The notes beneath the pieces were generated by a model. It saw only the letters and a list, made by a program, of their open reading frames with translations. It had not been told where the DNA came from and searched no databases. Shown here one piece after another: positions 35,031 through 44,074 of a stretch of DNA of 49,768 nucleotides (position 1 is its first letter; each line of letters opens with the position of its first letter). The position numbers were made by a program, and so were the translations under genes. The DNA is from Herpetosiphonaceae bacterium (GTDB lineage Bacteria > Chloroflexota > Chloroflexia > Chloroflexales > Herpetosiphonaceae), in assembly GCA_013538855.1 (NCBI GenBank), contig JABXJS010000112.1, forward strand, positions 1 to 49,768. The letters run 5' to 3'.

Positions 35031-36959
35031 ATGGCTGAGCTGCCCCTGCGACGTCTCGTGCTCTACAAGCACGGTGTTGGCTATTTCGAGCGCCGTGGCA
35101 CGTTTGAAGGTACTTCGCTGTCGCTGCACTTCAGCCGCGAGGCCATGGACGATGTTCTCAAAAGCTTGATCGTCATTGAAATGTCCGAGGGCCGCGTCCG
35201 CGGCATCGACTACGAGCGCCCCGAGTCGTGGAGCGGACGCCGCATGGACCTTGGCCCCGACCGCACCATCCGCGATCTTATTCGCGAGCTGCGCGGCCGC
35301 AAGGTGCGCGTGGCCCTCAACGATGAGTCGGTCGTCGATGGCCTGATGATGGGCATCGACGAGGTCGAGGCCGACGAGCCGCTTGCCGCCAGCCTTGTCT
35401 CGGTCTACCGCGCCGATGTGCGCCAGGTCGTCACCTACGCGCTCGGCACTCTGCGCGGTATTCAGCTGCTGGACAGCGCCGCCGATGAGGTCTCCTGGTC
35501 GCTGCGCTCCGGTGCCGAGGTCAGCGAGGATCGCACGGCCACCATCCAGCTCGATCCTGGCAAGCACGAGCTGCTTGTGGCCTACCTGGCCCCAGCCCCT
35601 AGCTGGCGCGTGAGCTACCGCCTGATGGTCGATAAGATCAACGAGGAGATCCCCGAGCTGCTGCTGCAGGGCTGGGGCCTGATCGACAATGTGCTCAACG
35701 AGGACCTTAACGATGTGCGCCTATCGCTGGTCGCTGGCCGCCCGGTCTCGTTCCGCTATGCGCTCTATGAGCCGCAGCAGCCGCAGCGTCCGCTGCTGAC
35801 CGACTTGGTCGCGCCAACGCCGCCCCCGCCGCCGATGCGCAAGCGCGCGATGGCCCCGCCCGCCGCGCCCATGGCCGCCGCCTTCTCCCTATCTGCCGAT
35901 GAGGCCGACGAAGTACACTCGCTGATGGATCAGGCCGCCGAGGCCGCACCCGCCGCCGCTGAGGGTGCGGCGCAGGGCACGCTCTTCCGCTACGATGTGC
36001 GCGAGCCGATCAGCGTTGGCCGCGGGCGCTCGGCGCTGGTGCCGCTGCTCAATCTGCGCACCAACTGCCGCCGCGAGCTCGTCTACGTCGGTCGCCAGCG
36101 CGAGCGCCACCCCATGACCTTGGTGCGCTTCGATAACACCAGCGGCTTTGCCCTGGAGCGCGGCCCCGTCACCATCATCGAGCAGCGCTCCTACGGCGGC
36201 GAGGCGGTTATTCCCTGGACGGTCGAGGGCGGCGAGGTCAGCATCCGCTACTCGCTGGCCCTGGAGTTGACCGTGCGCGAGGAGTATAAGTCCGAGCAGT
36301 GGACCCGCCGCCTGCGCCTCGGCCGCGACCTGCTCATCCACGAGGTCGAGGACTGCCTCACGACGATCTATGTTGCCGCCAACACCGCCAGCGAGGAGCG
36401 CGTCATCAGCATCGAGCATCCGATCAGCACCGGCTATGAGATCTTCGACACCGCAGTGCCCGAGGAACAAACCTCCAACACCGCTGTCTGGCGTATTCCG
36501 GTGCCTGCGCGCGGCGAGGCCGCCCTGCGCGTGCGCGAGCGCCGCCTCATCGAGCGCTCCGAGGCCATTCGTAATCTTTCGTTCGATCAGCTGCGCCGCT
36601 ACCTCAGCGAGCGCATGCTCGACCAGACCACCGTCACCGAGCTGCGCAGTGTGCTCAGTATCTACGCCCGTCTCGACGCCATTCGCCAGCGCTATGCCGA
36701 GCTAGAGCAGCGCCGCAAGCAGCTCCACGAGCAGCAAACCCAGGTGCGCGGCAACCTCGATGTCCTGCACACCGAGGGCGAGGAGGGCGAGCTGCGCACC
36801 CGCTACATCGCCACCCTCGCCGCCAGCGAGGACGAGCTGGTCAAGCTGCGCGAGGAGGAGACCACCCTGCGCGCCGAGGAGCAGCAGCGCCGCAGCGAGC
36901 TAGAGGCGTACCTGCGCACCTTCGGCGGCTCCGAGGGCGGCGCGGCCTATCCCGCTTAG
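35031..36959 (+). CDS. DUF4139-domain protein
   Basis: 642 residues from MAELPLRRLVLYKHGVGYFERRG, with GGAGG upstream. Beta-rich DUF4139-like regions (about 165-240 and 310-500) flank an Ala/Pro-rich linker (about 265-310). The end (about 540-630) is a long coiled coil rich in Glu, Arg and Gln. In the better known 'mucoidy inhibitor A' proteins the coiled coil precedes DUF4139; here it follows it. No signal peptide, so probably cytosolic. Function unknown. Confidence 0.85.
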   Translation: MAELPLRRLVLYKHGVGYFERRGTFEGTSLSLHFSREAMDDVLKSLIVIEMSEGRVRGIDYERPESWSGRRMDLGPDRTIRDLIRELRGRKVRVALNDESVVDGLMMGIDEVEADEPLAASLVSVYRADVRQVVTYALGTLRGIQLLDSAADEVSWSLRSGAEVSEDRTATIQLDPGKHELLVAYLAPAPSWRVSYRLMVDKINEEIPELLLQGWGLIDNVLNEDLNDVRLSLVAGRPVSFRYALYEPQQPQRPLLTDLVAPTPPPPPMRKRAMAPPAAPMAAAFSLSADEADEVHSLMDQAAEAAPAAAEGAAQGTLFRYDVREPISVGRGRSALVPLLNLRTNCRRELVYVGRQRERHPMTLVRFDNTSGFALERGPVTIIEQRSYGGEAVIPWTVEGGEVSIRYSLALELTVREEYKSEQWTRRLRLGRDLLIHEVEDCLTTIYVAANTASEERVISIEHPISTGYEIFDTAVPEEQTSNTAVWRIPVPARGEAALRVRERRLIERSEAIRNLSFDQLRRYLSERMLDQTTVTELRSVLSIYARLDAIRQRYAELEQRRKQLHEQQTQVRGNLDVLHTEGEEGELRTRYIATLAASEDELVKLREEETTLRAEEQQRRSELEAYLRTFGGSEGGAAYPA

Positions 36960-36986
36960 CTCCAGCGCTTGACGTCTATTCGCCGT

Positions 36987-37018
36987 GTGCGCCCCAGCCC
37001 GAGGCTCGGCGCACGGTA
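36987..37018 (+). terminator. Possible terminator after the DUF4139 gene
   Basis: GTGCGCC (36987-36993) pairs with GGCGCAC (37008-37014), with inner AGCC/GGCT, then GGTATTTA. Imperfect hairpin, weak T-run. Confidence 0.45.
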
Positions 37019-37088
37019 TTTACTGTTCCCCTGCCCGCCTGTGCGCGGCGCTACGTGCGCCACATGTCCGCTGGCTGCGTGGTGCCGC

Positions 37089-37369
37089 CCGCAGCGCTGT
37101 GGGCTGTTGGGCCATGGTTGTTGAGAAAAAGAATCGTCGTGCTAGCCGCCAGCGGCTCAGACAGCAGGGCTAGCTTCGTCAGCGTCCCGCTCGTGACGGC
37201 GGCACAAGGCCGATAGCGCCCCGCTAGTCAGCCCACACCGTCCGCAGCGCTGTGGGCTGTTGGGCCATGGTTGTAGAGCAAAAGCATCGTCGTGCTAGCC
37301 GCCAGCGGCTCAGAGGCCGGGGACCCTTTGGGTGGTGCCAGCTTCGTCAGCGTCCCGCTCGTGACGGCG
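37089..37369. repeat. Two tandem copies of a 113-128-bp segment
   Basis: Copy 1 runs 37089-37201 and copy 2 37242-37369. The first 73 bases of each differ at only three positions; after an insert of 10 or so bases in copy 1 and 25 in copy 2, the last 30 bases (37172-37201 and 37340-37369) are identical. CAGCCCACA and TGTGGGCTG (37229-37259) also form a hairpin over the junction. Confidence 0.85.
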
Positions 37370-37970
37370 ACCAGAAACTCGGTGGCGTTGAGCGGCTTCT
37401 GGCGTGACCCTGGCCGCAGGTGAGCGGACTCAGTGTGGATTGTATTTACATAATAAAAAGCGACACTGAGTGCTTTGACCACGTTGACCCACCTTGAGAG
37501 GCAGCACCGCTACGCCGAGCAGGTGAACATGTGGCAGGCTCTACTGGCTGTTTACTTGTAATTTGACATAGTGTTATCTATCAACGCTGCTCAATCTGTG
37601 CACAAGGCAGATCGACTCGTCTGTGCAATCCAAGTAGGCCGTCATGAGTGCAGCAGCGCACGCGCCACACCATTCAATACCACTCCCAGTGATGATACGA
37701 TGCGCCCCACAGAAACTTGACATAGTGCAAGACAGCCACTGCCACCGAGCAGGCGACCATGACGCAGCACCAGGCCTGCGCCGCCCTGCTGCTGCGGCGA
37801 GCGCCACCTAGTGCCAGGCGGCGACGGCGACGTGCCACAGTTAACGCGCAGCCCACCCGCAGCGACGGTAAGCCAACGGGGAACGGGCGAGACAGCACCA
37901 GCGCCGACTCTGCGCGCTGAGCTGTGCTGATGAACCACTGACGCATTTTTTAACATAATCGGCACAGCAT

Positions 37971-38006
37971 AAAAAAACGCCCGTGCGAGCATAGAGCGCA
38001 CGGGCG
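37971..38006 (-). terminator. Intrinsic terminator of the amphipathic-helix protein gene
   Basis: On the minus strand a perfect ten-base stem (37997-38006 with 37978-37987) is followed by seven T (37971-37977), 25 bases after the stop at 38031. Confidence 0.92.
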
Positions 38007-38030
38007 GAGTAGTTTGAGCGGGTGAGCGGC

Positions 38031-39224
38031 CTACTCGGTCACAAAGACGCGGTTGACCAGGCGCTCGAAGAGGTTGCGCAGATCGCGGCGAACAGCCTCG
38101 CCAGCCTGTGGCGTTGTCAGCAGGCCGATGGCCAGGCCAAGCACGAAGGAGCGCAGCCCGGTCTGGGCGCGGCGGCCCTTGCGGCCGGTCTCTTTGGCGA
38201 TGGCGCTGGCCTTATCGGCGACGGCGTTGGCAACCTCGTGGCTGCGCTCGCTGGCATCGTCGAGGATTGGCTTGACAGAGCTGCGCACATCGTTGGCCGC
38301 CTCGCGCGTCTTGCTGCTCACTACGTGGGCGGCCTCGTTGACCCGCGGCTGGACGGACTTGCGCACGTCCTTGGCGGCGTCGAGCGCGCGCTCACCGACC
38401 ATGGCGGCAGCGCCGACCACCGCCGGCTTGACCACGTGTGCCCCAACCTCGCGCGACTTCTCGGCCAACTCCTGGGCGGCGGAGCGGATGGTCTCCGGCC
38501 CGTTTTCACGTAGCTCCTCGATGGTCTCGCGGGCCTTCTCGCCGAGCGTGCTGATGACCGAGCGCAGCTCGGCGGGCTTTTCTGTGGCGACCTCGCGCAC
38601 GCGGCTGCCAACATTGGCGGCGCGCTCGCGCACGCTGTGCAGCGTCTCGGGCGTCTTCTCGGCGAGCTTGCGCACGCGCGACTCGGCTCCGTCGGCCAGC
38701 GGCACGGCGTGCTCGCGGGTGGACTCGAGCGTATCTTGCACAAAATCCACAACGCGATTCACAATATTGCCAGCTTTGGCTTGGGCGGCAACAGCGGCGA
38801 CAGAGCCAGTCGCGGCAGCCGTGCCAGTGACATCCTCGACACGCTCACGGGCTTGGTCCATCTGGCTGATAACCTGCTTTGTGGCCGACTGCACACCGGC
38901 GCGCACCGAGTCAACGACGTGCTCGACCTTGTCGCGGCCCTGATTGAGCGAGGCCTGCATGGTCTTGCTCGAGTGCTTGGTGGCCTTGCGCAGCTTCTTC
39001 TGCTCTTTGCGTAGCTGTTTGCGCGCCCGCTTGCTGAGGGCCTGCACATAGTCGCCGGCATCGTCGATGTGCTCGCCAAGCACCCCGGCTAGTGCGGCTC
39101 CTTGCGCCTGTAGCTTCTCCCCCATCGTCCGCTTGCGCTTTGGCCGCAGGGCGACCCCGAGCGCGCCACCGACGAGCGCACCTGCGAGGACACCTGCAGA
39201 GAGTAGCTCATTGTTTTCGCGCAT
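38031..39224 (-). CDS. Long amphipathic-helix (YtxH/apolipoprotein-like) envelope protein
   Basis: 397 residues, AAGGAG upstream. A short N-terminal hydrophobic helix (about 8-26, VLAGALVGGALGVAL) resembles YtxH-family anchors; then roughly 300 residues of heptad-like and 11-residue Ala/Glu/Lys/Arg-rich amphipathic helices ('VVDSVRAGVQSATKQVISQMDQARERVEDV'-like, shown in shorter pieces); a second weakly hydrophobic segment near the end (about 360-373). It resembles LEA or apolipoprotein A-type proteins that line membranes or protect against stress. No recognised enzyme motif. It is likely bound to the membrane. Confidence 0.85.
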   Translation of the reverse strand: MRENNELLSAGVLAGALVGGALGVALRPKRKRTMGEKLQAQGAALAGVLGEHIDDAGDYVQALSKRARKQLRKEQKKLRKATKHSSKTMQASLNQGRDKVEHVVDSVRAGVQSATKQVISQMDQARERVEDVTGTAAATGSVAAVAAQAKAGNIVNRVVDFVQDTLESTREHAVPLADGAESRVRKLAEKTPETLHSVRERAANVGSRVREVATEKPAELRSVISTLGEKARETIEELRENGPETIRSAAQELAEKSREVGAHVVKPAVVGAAAMVGERALDAAKDVRKSVQPRVNEAAHVVSSKTREAANDVRSSVKPILDDASERSHEVANAVADKASAIAKETGRKGRRAQTGLRSFVLGLAIGLLTTPQAGEAVRRDLRNLFERLVNRVFVTE

Positions 39225-39313
39225 ACTTGTTAAACTCCTTGCATGTACACGCTATACTAGCCTGTACTGCGATTCTACTGTCACTCACCATAGCAAAAAC
39301 TATACCATGAGCG

Positions 39314-39427
39314 CTATGACTTGCGCCGCAGCGACCGAATCAGCATAAATAGCAGCCCGGCGATGATTGCGGCAAAGATGGCCGGCCACTCAACGTTCAG
39401 CAGCGACCACTCCGATCCAATAACCAT
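39314..39427 (-). CDS. 37-residue single-span membrane protein
   Basis: MVIGSEWSLLNVEWPAIF..., ending 'LIRSLRRKS', has one hydrophobic helix (about 13-31) with a basic tail. GAGGAGG lies six bases before the ATG, one of the best ribosome sites in the window. Short, but codon pattern and SD make it real. It lies upstream of and codirectional with the amphipathic-helix protein gene (90 bases apart). Orientation would put the Arg/Lys tail in the cytoplasm. Confidence 0.8.
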   Translation of the reverse strand: MVIGSEWSLLNVEWPAIFAAIIAGLLFMLIRSLRRKS

Positions 39428-39547
39428 ACAGCGCCTCCTCGTGGCCGCTATGGGCCTGGCTCTATTGTCAACGCAGGGCTGGTGTTCGTCAACTGATCCA
39501 TTCAAGCTAGACTATATTCAGTGGTAGCATGGCTCCAGGCAGACACT

Positions 39548-40108
39548 ATGAGCAAGCGAGCATCTATGAATCACATCATTATTGTGGACTACCGCGACGA
39601 GTGGCCAGAGCAATTTCGTGCGCTTGGCGGGCGGCTGCGCGGCGCGCTGGGGTCGCTCGTGCTGCGCATCGACCACATTGGCTCGACGTCCGTGCCGGGG
39701 CTGGCGGCCAAGCCGGTGATCGACGTGCAGGTGTCGGTGCTGAGCTTTGAGCCGATCACCAAGCTGCAGAACGCGCTGGCCAGCGTCGGCTTTGTCTGGC
39801 GTGCCGATAACCCCGATTTGACCAAGCGCTACTTTCGCGAGGTGCCGGGCCAGCCGCGCACGCACATCCACGTGCGCCGCGCTGGCTCCTGGTCAGAGCA
39901 GCTGGCGCTGCTGTTTCGTGACTATCTGCGCGCCCATCACGCGGTTGCCGCCGACTACGCGCAGCTCAAGCGCCAGCTCGCTGCGCAGTTTCGCGATGAT
40001 CGATCAGCCTACACGGCGGCCAAGAGTCCCTTTATCTGGCAGGTGCTGCGCCAGGCCGACGAGTGGGCGCAGCTGAGCGGCTGGGTGCCAGCGCCGAGCG
40101 ACTGTTAA
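39548..40108 (+). CDS. GrpB-family (UPF0157) protein
   Basis: 186 residues from ATG 39548; ATG 39566 (MNHIIIVDYRD) is an equally plausible start, since neither has a strong ribosome site. Conserved GrpB features: 'VDYRDEWPEQF', 'IDHIGSTSVPGLAAKPVIDVQVSV' and 'RTHIHVRRAGS...LLFRDYLRAH'. The family has the nucleotidyltransferase-like fold related to dephospho-CoA kinase fusions; no function is established. Not part of an obvious operon. Confidence 0.9.
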   Translation: MSKRASMNHIIIVDYRDEWPEQFRALGGRLRGALGSLVLRIDHIGSTSVPGLAAKPVIDVQVSVLSFEPITKLQNALASVGFVWRADNPDLTKRYFREVPGQPRTHIHVRRAGSWSEQLALLFRDYLRAHHAVAADYAQLKRQLAAQFRDDRSAYTAAKSPFIWQVLRQADEWAQLSGWVPAPSDC

Positions 40109-40151
40109 TAACCTATTAAGCATTGACAGCTACACTCCATACTGAAGGCAC

Positions 40152-40180
40152 GCCTGCTTGCACGGCAAGCTAGGCCGTTT
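40152..40180 (+). terminator. Possible terminator after the GrpB gene
   Basis: GCCTGCTTGC (40152-40161) pairs with GCAAGC-T-AGGC (40165-40175) over an ACG loop, followed by CGTTT. Confidence 0.55.
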
Positions 40181-40288
40181 GCAGTTGACACTCCCCCCGT
40201 TTTATTGATTGGCTGCGCAAGAACACGTACTTTTCCCACCTACCTGAGAGGACGAAGGGCAGCGTGGCCCCACCATGGAGGATGCTGT

Positions 40289-41584
40289 ATGTCGTTTCGT
40301 CGCGGACTCGTTCGGCTGCTCGTGGTTCTGACTGTTTTGAGTGGTAGTTTCGCCTGGGCTGCATCTCCGCTGCCCACCTTCGCTGTGGCTGGCAAGCACC
40401 TTGTGCTGGTCGGCGGCCATCTAGAAGATACCAACGCCGATATCTATCACGCTATTATCGACCGCGCTGGCGGTCCTGGCGTCGCACGCATCGGCATCAT
40501 CACCGCCGCCTCCATTCCCGAGAGCGAAGACCCCGACGCTGGCACCAGCGCCGCCAGCAACTCGCGCGCCAACGGCGAGTACTACGCCAATCTCTTCATC
40601 CAGTACGGTGCCGCCGACGCGCAGTGGATTCCGATCGACCTCGACCACATCAGCAACAACGCCGACCCGGCGGTGATCAGCCAGATCAACAGCATGACCG
40701 GCTTTTTCTTTGGCGGCGGCGACCAGACGCGCCTGATCACCTGTTTGATGAACAGCAACCGCAGCGACTCACCGGCGCTGGCGGCGATTCGCGCGAGCTA
40801 TGCCAACGGCGAGGTGGTGTCGGGCACAAGCGCAGGCACCGCGATTATGGCTGCTGCGCCGATGATCACCGGCGGCGAGAGCTACGACGCGCTGCGCTAT
40901 GGCTCCTACACCACGCCGGGCGGCGACGATCTGTCCTACGATCCCGCTGGCGGCTTTGGCTTTTTCGCCTACGGACTGCTCGACACACACTTCAGCGAGC
41001 GTGGGCGGCAGGGCCGCCTTGTGCGGCTGGCGGCGGATCGCAACAAGACGATGGCCTACGGCGTTGATGAAAATACGGCGCTCGTGGTCGACAACGCCGA
41101 CACAAGCAGCGTGCAGATGCAGGTGATCGGCCAGAATGGCGTGTTTATCTTCGACCTAGGCGCGGCGAGCGTCGGCTCAGGCTCGTACTGGTCGATCAGC
41201 GGCGTGAAGGCAACCTATCTGACGGTTGGTGATCGCTACAACCCGCTGGCTAAGACGGCCAGCATCGACAGCCGCAAGACATCGCTGGCCGGGCGCGAGT
41301 ACTATGACTATGCGCTCAGCCCAACCCGCGATATCTTCAGCAGCCCCAACAACAGCGGCGCGAATGGTCGCCGCAACCCGCGCGAGTTTGTGCGCGTCTC
41401 GACCGATCTGTTCGACAGCTACTACTCGACCTCGACCTACGGCCTAACCTACGAGCGCAACCCGCGCTTTGAAGTTGTGCTGACCAAGAGTTCCACGGTT
41501 GGGTCGCAGGGCTACCAGGGCTATATCAACGGCGTCAACACCTACTCCTACGTTAATCTGCTGGTTGATATGCAGCGCTACTAG
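40289..41584 (+). CDS. Secreted cyanophycinase (S51 peptidase family)
   Basis: 431 residues from MSFRRGLVRLLVVLTVL with GGAGG upstream; a signal peptide ends near residue 25. The S51 core is clear: 'LVLVGGHLED', 'IGIITAASIPES', 'GFFFGGGDQTRLI' and nucleophile Ser181 in VSGTSAGTAIMAA. The C-terminal third (from about 330) is not typical of intracellular cyanophycinase. Cyanophycinases release Asp-Arg dipeptide from cyanophycin; this exported type (CphE-like) would digest polymer from other cells. Confidence 0.9.
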   Translation: MSFRRGLVRLLVVLTVLSGSFAWAASPLPTFAVAGKHLVLVGGHLEDTNADIYHAIIDRAGGPGVARIGIITAASIPESEDPDAGTSAASNSRANGEYYANLFIQYGAADAQWIPIDLDHISNNADPAVISQINSMTGFFFGGGDQTRLITCLMNSNRSDSPALAAIRASYANGEVVSGTSAGTAIMAAAPMITGGESYDALRYGSYTTPGGDDLSYDPAGGFGFFAYGLLDTHFSERGRQGRLVRLAADRNKTMAYGVDENTALVVDNADTSSVQMQVIGQNGVFIFDLGAASVGSGSYWSISGVKATYLTVGDRYNPLAKTASIDSRKTSLAGREYYDYALSPTRDIFSSPNNSGANGRRNPREFVRVSTDLFDSYYSTSTYGLTYERNPRFEVVLTKSSTVGSQGYQGYINGVNTYSYVNLLVDMQRY

Positions 41585-41596
41585 GGTCTAAAGTCT

Positions 41597-41638
41597 GCGG
41601 GCCGCAGCTCGGCTGAGCTGCGGCCCGCTGCTGGTTTT
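41597..41638. terminator. Bidirectional terminator
   Basis: GCGGGCCGCAGCTC (41597-41610) pairs perfectly with GAGCTGCGGCCCGC (41615-41628) over a GGCT loop; TTTT follows at 41635. Lies between convergent cyanophycinase and sulfotransferase genes. Confidence 0.88.
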
Positions 41639-41643
41639 AGCCG

Positions 41644-42372
41644 CTAGGCTGCCCGGCGCTGGCGCAGGAGGCCCACGGCGGCGGCGAGCGCCAAGCCCAG
41701 CCCTAGCCGCCGGAGCGTCTTGCGCGGCAGCGACGAGTTTTGACGCAGCATCTTCTGGAAGGAGTCGCGGTCGTTGAGGTGCGGGAAGGGCTCGTCGGGC
41801 ACCGGCACCTCCAAAAAGGCGCATAGCGGCTCCCAGCCTTCCTTGACCGAGTAGATCAGCAGCTTGTCGGCGGGCACCGTCTGGCGCACTGCGGTATTGT
41901 GGGCGTTGAACACGCTGATGGCGTAGTCCTTGTCGTCGAAGCGGCCGTCGAATGTGCCGTGCCAGATCAGGTTATCGAGCATTTGGCCAATGCGACGGAT
42001 CGGCGGCGCAAGTCTGCGCATGAGCTTGAAGGCGCGGCGGTTGGACACACCATAGATCGTGTCGATGCAGCTCTCGTACCATTTTTCAGGATCGCGCACC
42101 GAGAGCAGCACCTTGGCCTCGGGGAACGCCTGCATAAGCTCGTGGTAGTAGGTGCAGCCGGGCCAGTCGACGGTCGCCTGGTAGTCGGCGAAGAACGCCT
42201 GCCAGTCGGGGAGGTCGCCCTGCGTTGCGGCGAGCCACTGCTGCACGTGGTCTGGATTGCGCATCACCTCGGTCATGTGGTAGCACGGGCCGTAGCCTAG
42301 CCGCTCGAGGGCGGCCTGGAGCGACTTCGTGCCGGTGCGACCAAAGCCAGCTCCGATGAGCTTTAATCCCAT
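41644..42372 (-). CDS. Sulfotransferase-family protein with C-terminal membrane segment
   Basis: 242 residues, AGGAG upstream. The PAPS-binding P-loop 'GAGFGRTGTKSL' (7-18) and the 3'-phosphate region 'LLSVRDPEKWYES' are in place; family resembles Sulfotransfer_4 (PF17784). A weak hydrophobic stretch follows basic residues near the end (about 221-237, LGLGLALAAAVGLL), suggesting a tail anchor. Acceptor unknown. Confidence 0.88.
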   Translation of the reverse strand: MGLKLIGAGFGRTGTKSLQAALERLGYGPCYHMTEVMRNPDHVQQWLAATQGDLPDWQAFFADYQATVDWPGCTYYHELMQAFPEAKVLLSVRDPEKWYESCIDTIYGVSNRRAFKLMRRLAPPIRRIGQMLDNLIWHGTFDGRFDDKDYAISVFNAHNTAVRQTVPADKLLIYSVKEGWEPLCAFLEVPVPDEPFPHLNDRDSFQKMLRQNSSLPRKTLRRLGLGLALAAAVGLLRQRRAA

Positions 42373-42514
42373 ACATTGCTCCTATTCTCTGATACTTGGG
42401 CGCTTGTGCTGCAATGTGCGGTTCCAAAGTGCGCTCTGATTGTACCTGCTCTGGGGCAAAAGCAAAAGCCCAGAGCGATGGCTCCGGGCTTTGCACAGGG
42501 CTTGGGGCCTGCGG

Positions 42515-44074
42515 CTACATATTCGAGAACTCGGCGAAGCTTTCGTCGAGCTGCGGGGCGACAATATCGACCCAGATGCGGCCCTCGCGCTTCTGCGACA
42601 GGTCGGTGTGGATGTGCTTGACCTCGGTGTAGGCATCGAGCGCGTTCGGCCCTAGCTCGCGACCGATGCCGCTGTCTTTGTAGCCGCCGAAGGGCGCGCG
42701 GGCGTTGATCAGGTGGTGATCGTTGATCCAGACCGTGCCAGCGCGGATGCGGCGGGCGATCTCTTGGGCCTCGATCAGATCGCGGCTCCAGACGCTGGCG
42801 GCGAGGCCGTAGCTCGTATCGTTGGCGATGTTGATCGCCTCGCTGATATGCTCGTACTTGATCACGCACAGCACCGGGCCAAAGATCTCCTCTTGGGCGA
42901 TGCGCATGCTGTTTTTTACATCGGTGAAGACCGTCGGGCGCACAAAGTGGCCATTGGCCAGCTCTGGATCGTCGATGCCGCCGATGCCGCCGCAGCGCAG
43001 CGTAGCGCCCTCGGCGAGGCCGAGCTTGATGTACTCCTCGACGGTGCGCTTCTGCGCCGCCGAGACCAGCGGGCCGATGTCGGTGGTCAGATCGTGTGGA
43101 TCGCCGATGACCAGCTGCTCGACGCGATTGACCAGGCGCTCGACGAACTCGTCGTGCAGGCTGCTGGGCAGGAGCAGGCGCGTGCCCGCCTCGCAGCTCT
43201 GGCCGGAGTGCATAAATGCGGCCCAGATCGCGCCATCGACCGTGATGTCGAGGTCGGCATCTGGCAGCACGACAACCGGCGACTTGCCGCCAAGCTCCAG
43301 CGTGACGCGCTTGAGATTGCGCCCGGCGACCTCGGCGATGTGGCGTCCAACCTCGGTGGAGCCAGTGAAGGCAACTTTATCTATATCTGGATGCTCGATC
43401 AGCCGCTCGCCTACCACGCTGCCAGCGCCGGTGAGCACGTTGAGCACGCCTGGCGGCAGCAGCCCGGCCTCGTCGATCAGCTCGGCCATGCGCAGCGCCG
43501 TGAGCGGCGTGAGCGAGGCGGGCTTGAGCACCACGCTGTTGCCAGCCGCAAGCGCGGGACCGATCTTCCAGATCGCCATCAGGAACGGATAGTTCCAGGG
43601 GATGATCTGGCCGCAGACACCAATTGGCTCGCGCCACATGGCGTTTGCGCTTGGCAGCGGAAAATCAATGTAGGGCAGATTTTTGCGCGGGTGCTCGCGG
43701 GCTAGCTCGGCGAAGTAGCGCAGGTGATCGATGCCGACCGGGATGTCGAGCAGCGAGGTCTTGCGCACAGTCGCGCCGCCGTTGAGCGTCTCCAGCACCG
43801 AGAGCTGATCGACATGCTCCTCAAGCAGGTCGGCGATGGCGGAGAGCACGCGGGCGCGCTCGGCCCCATCGACGTTTGACCATGAGCCAAGATGGAAGCT
43901 GTGGCGGGCTGCCGCGATCGCGCGGTCCGTGTCGGCTTGGGTCGCTCGCGCGACAATGGCAACAGGCTCACCATTGGCAGGGTTATACAGCGTCTCTGTT
44001 GCGGCATCGCTGCTGGGCGACCATGCCCCGTTGATGTACAAACCATAGGTTGAGATGGATGCTCTTTGGGTCAT
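42515..44074 (-). CDS. Aldehyde dehydrogenase
   Basis: 519 residues from MTQRASISTYG (44074) with GGAGA upstream; the longer frame to 44521 lacks sense. ALDH superfamily signature 'LELGGKSP' with Glu near 260, catalytic Cys294 in GQSCEAG, plus 'IIPWNYPFLM' and 'GGYKDSGIGRE'. It oxidises aldehydes to acids with NAD(P)+. A C-terminal tail past 'TDLSQKREG' may extend beyond typical family ends. No adjoining pathway genes to give the substrate. Confidence 0.95.
   Translation of the reverse strand: MTQRASISTYGLYINGAWSPSSDAATETLYNPANGEPVAIVARATQADTDRAIAAARHSFHLGSWSNVDGAERARVLSAIADLLEEHVDQLSVLETLNGGATVRKTSLLDIPVGIDHLRYFAELAREHPRKNLPYIDFPLPSANAMWREPIGVCGQIIPWNYPFLMAIWKIGPALAAGNSVVLKPASLTPLTALRMAELIDEAGLLPPGVLNVLTGAGSVVGERLIEHPDIDKVAFTGSTEVGRHIAEVAGRNLKRVTLELGGKSPVVVLPDADLDITVDGAIWAAFMHSGQSCEAGTRLLLPSSLHDEFVERLVNRVEQLVIGDPHDLTTDIGPLVSAAQKRTVEEYIKLGLAEGATLRCGGIGGIDDPELANGHFVRPTVFTDVKNSMRIAQEEIFGPVLCVIKYEHISEAINIANDTSYGLAASVWSRDLIEAQEIARRIRAGTVWINDHHLINARAPFGGYKDSGIGRELGPNALDAYTEVKHIHTDLSQKREGRIWVDIVAPQLDESFAEFSNM

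Larger units (their letters stand above)
36960..38030. other. Gene-free kilobase with decayed duplication
   Basis: No convincing gene is seen in over a kilobase. It contains the tandem repeat at 37089-37369 and, further on, two 11-base copies of TTGACATAGTG (37563-37573 and 37717-37727) and two near-copies of 'CCGAGCAGG(T/C)GA(A/C)CATG' (near 37515 and 37745). Minus-strand frames at 37228-37482 and 37674-37946 look partly protein-like but have no ribosome site. I read it as remnant DNA, origin unknown. Confidence 0.7.

Noticed and set aside
37642-38001. Minus-strand frames at 37642-38001 and 37674-37946
   Set aside because: They lack a ribosome site and have no family resemblance. The second has a protein-like end but I could not support a call.
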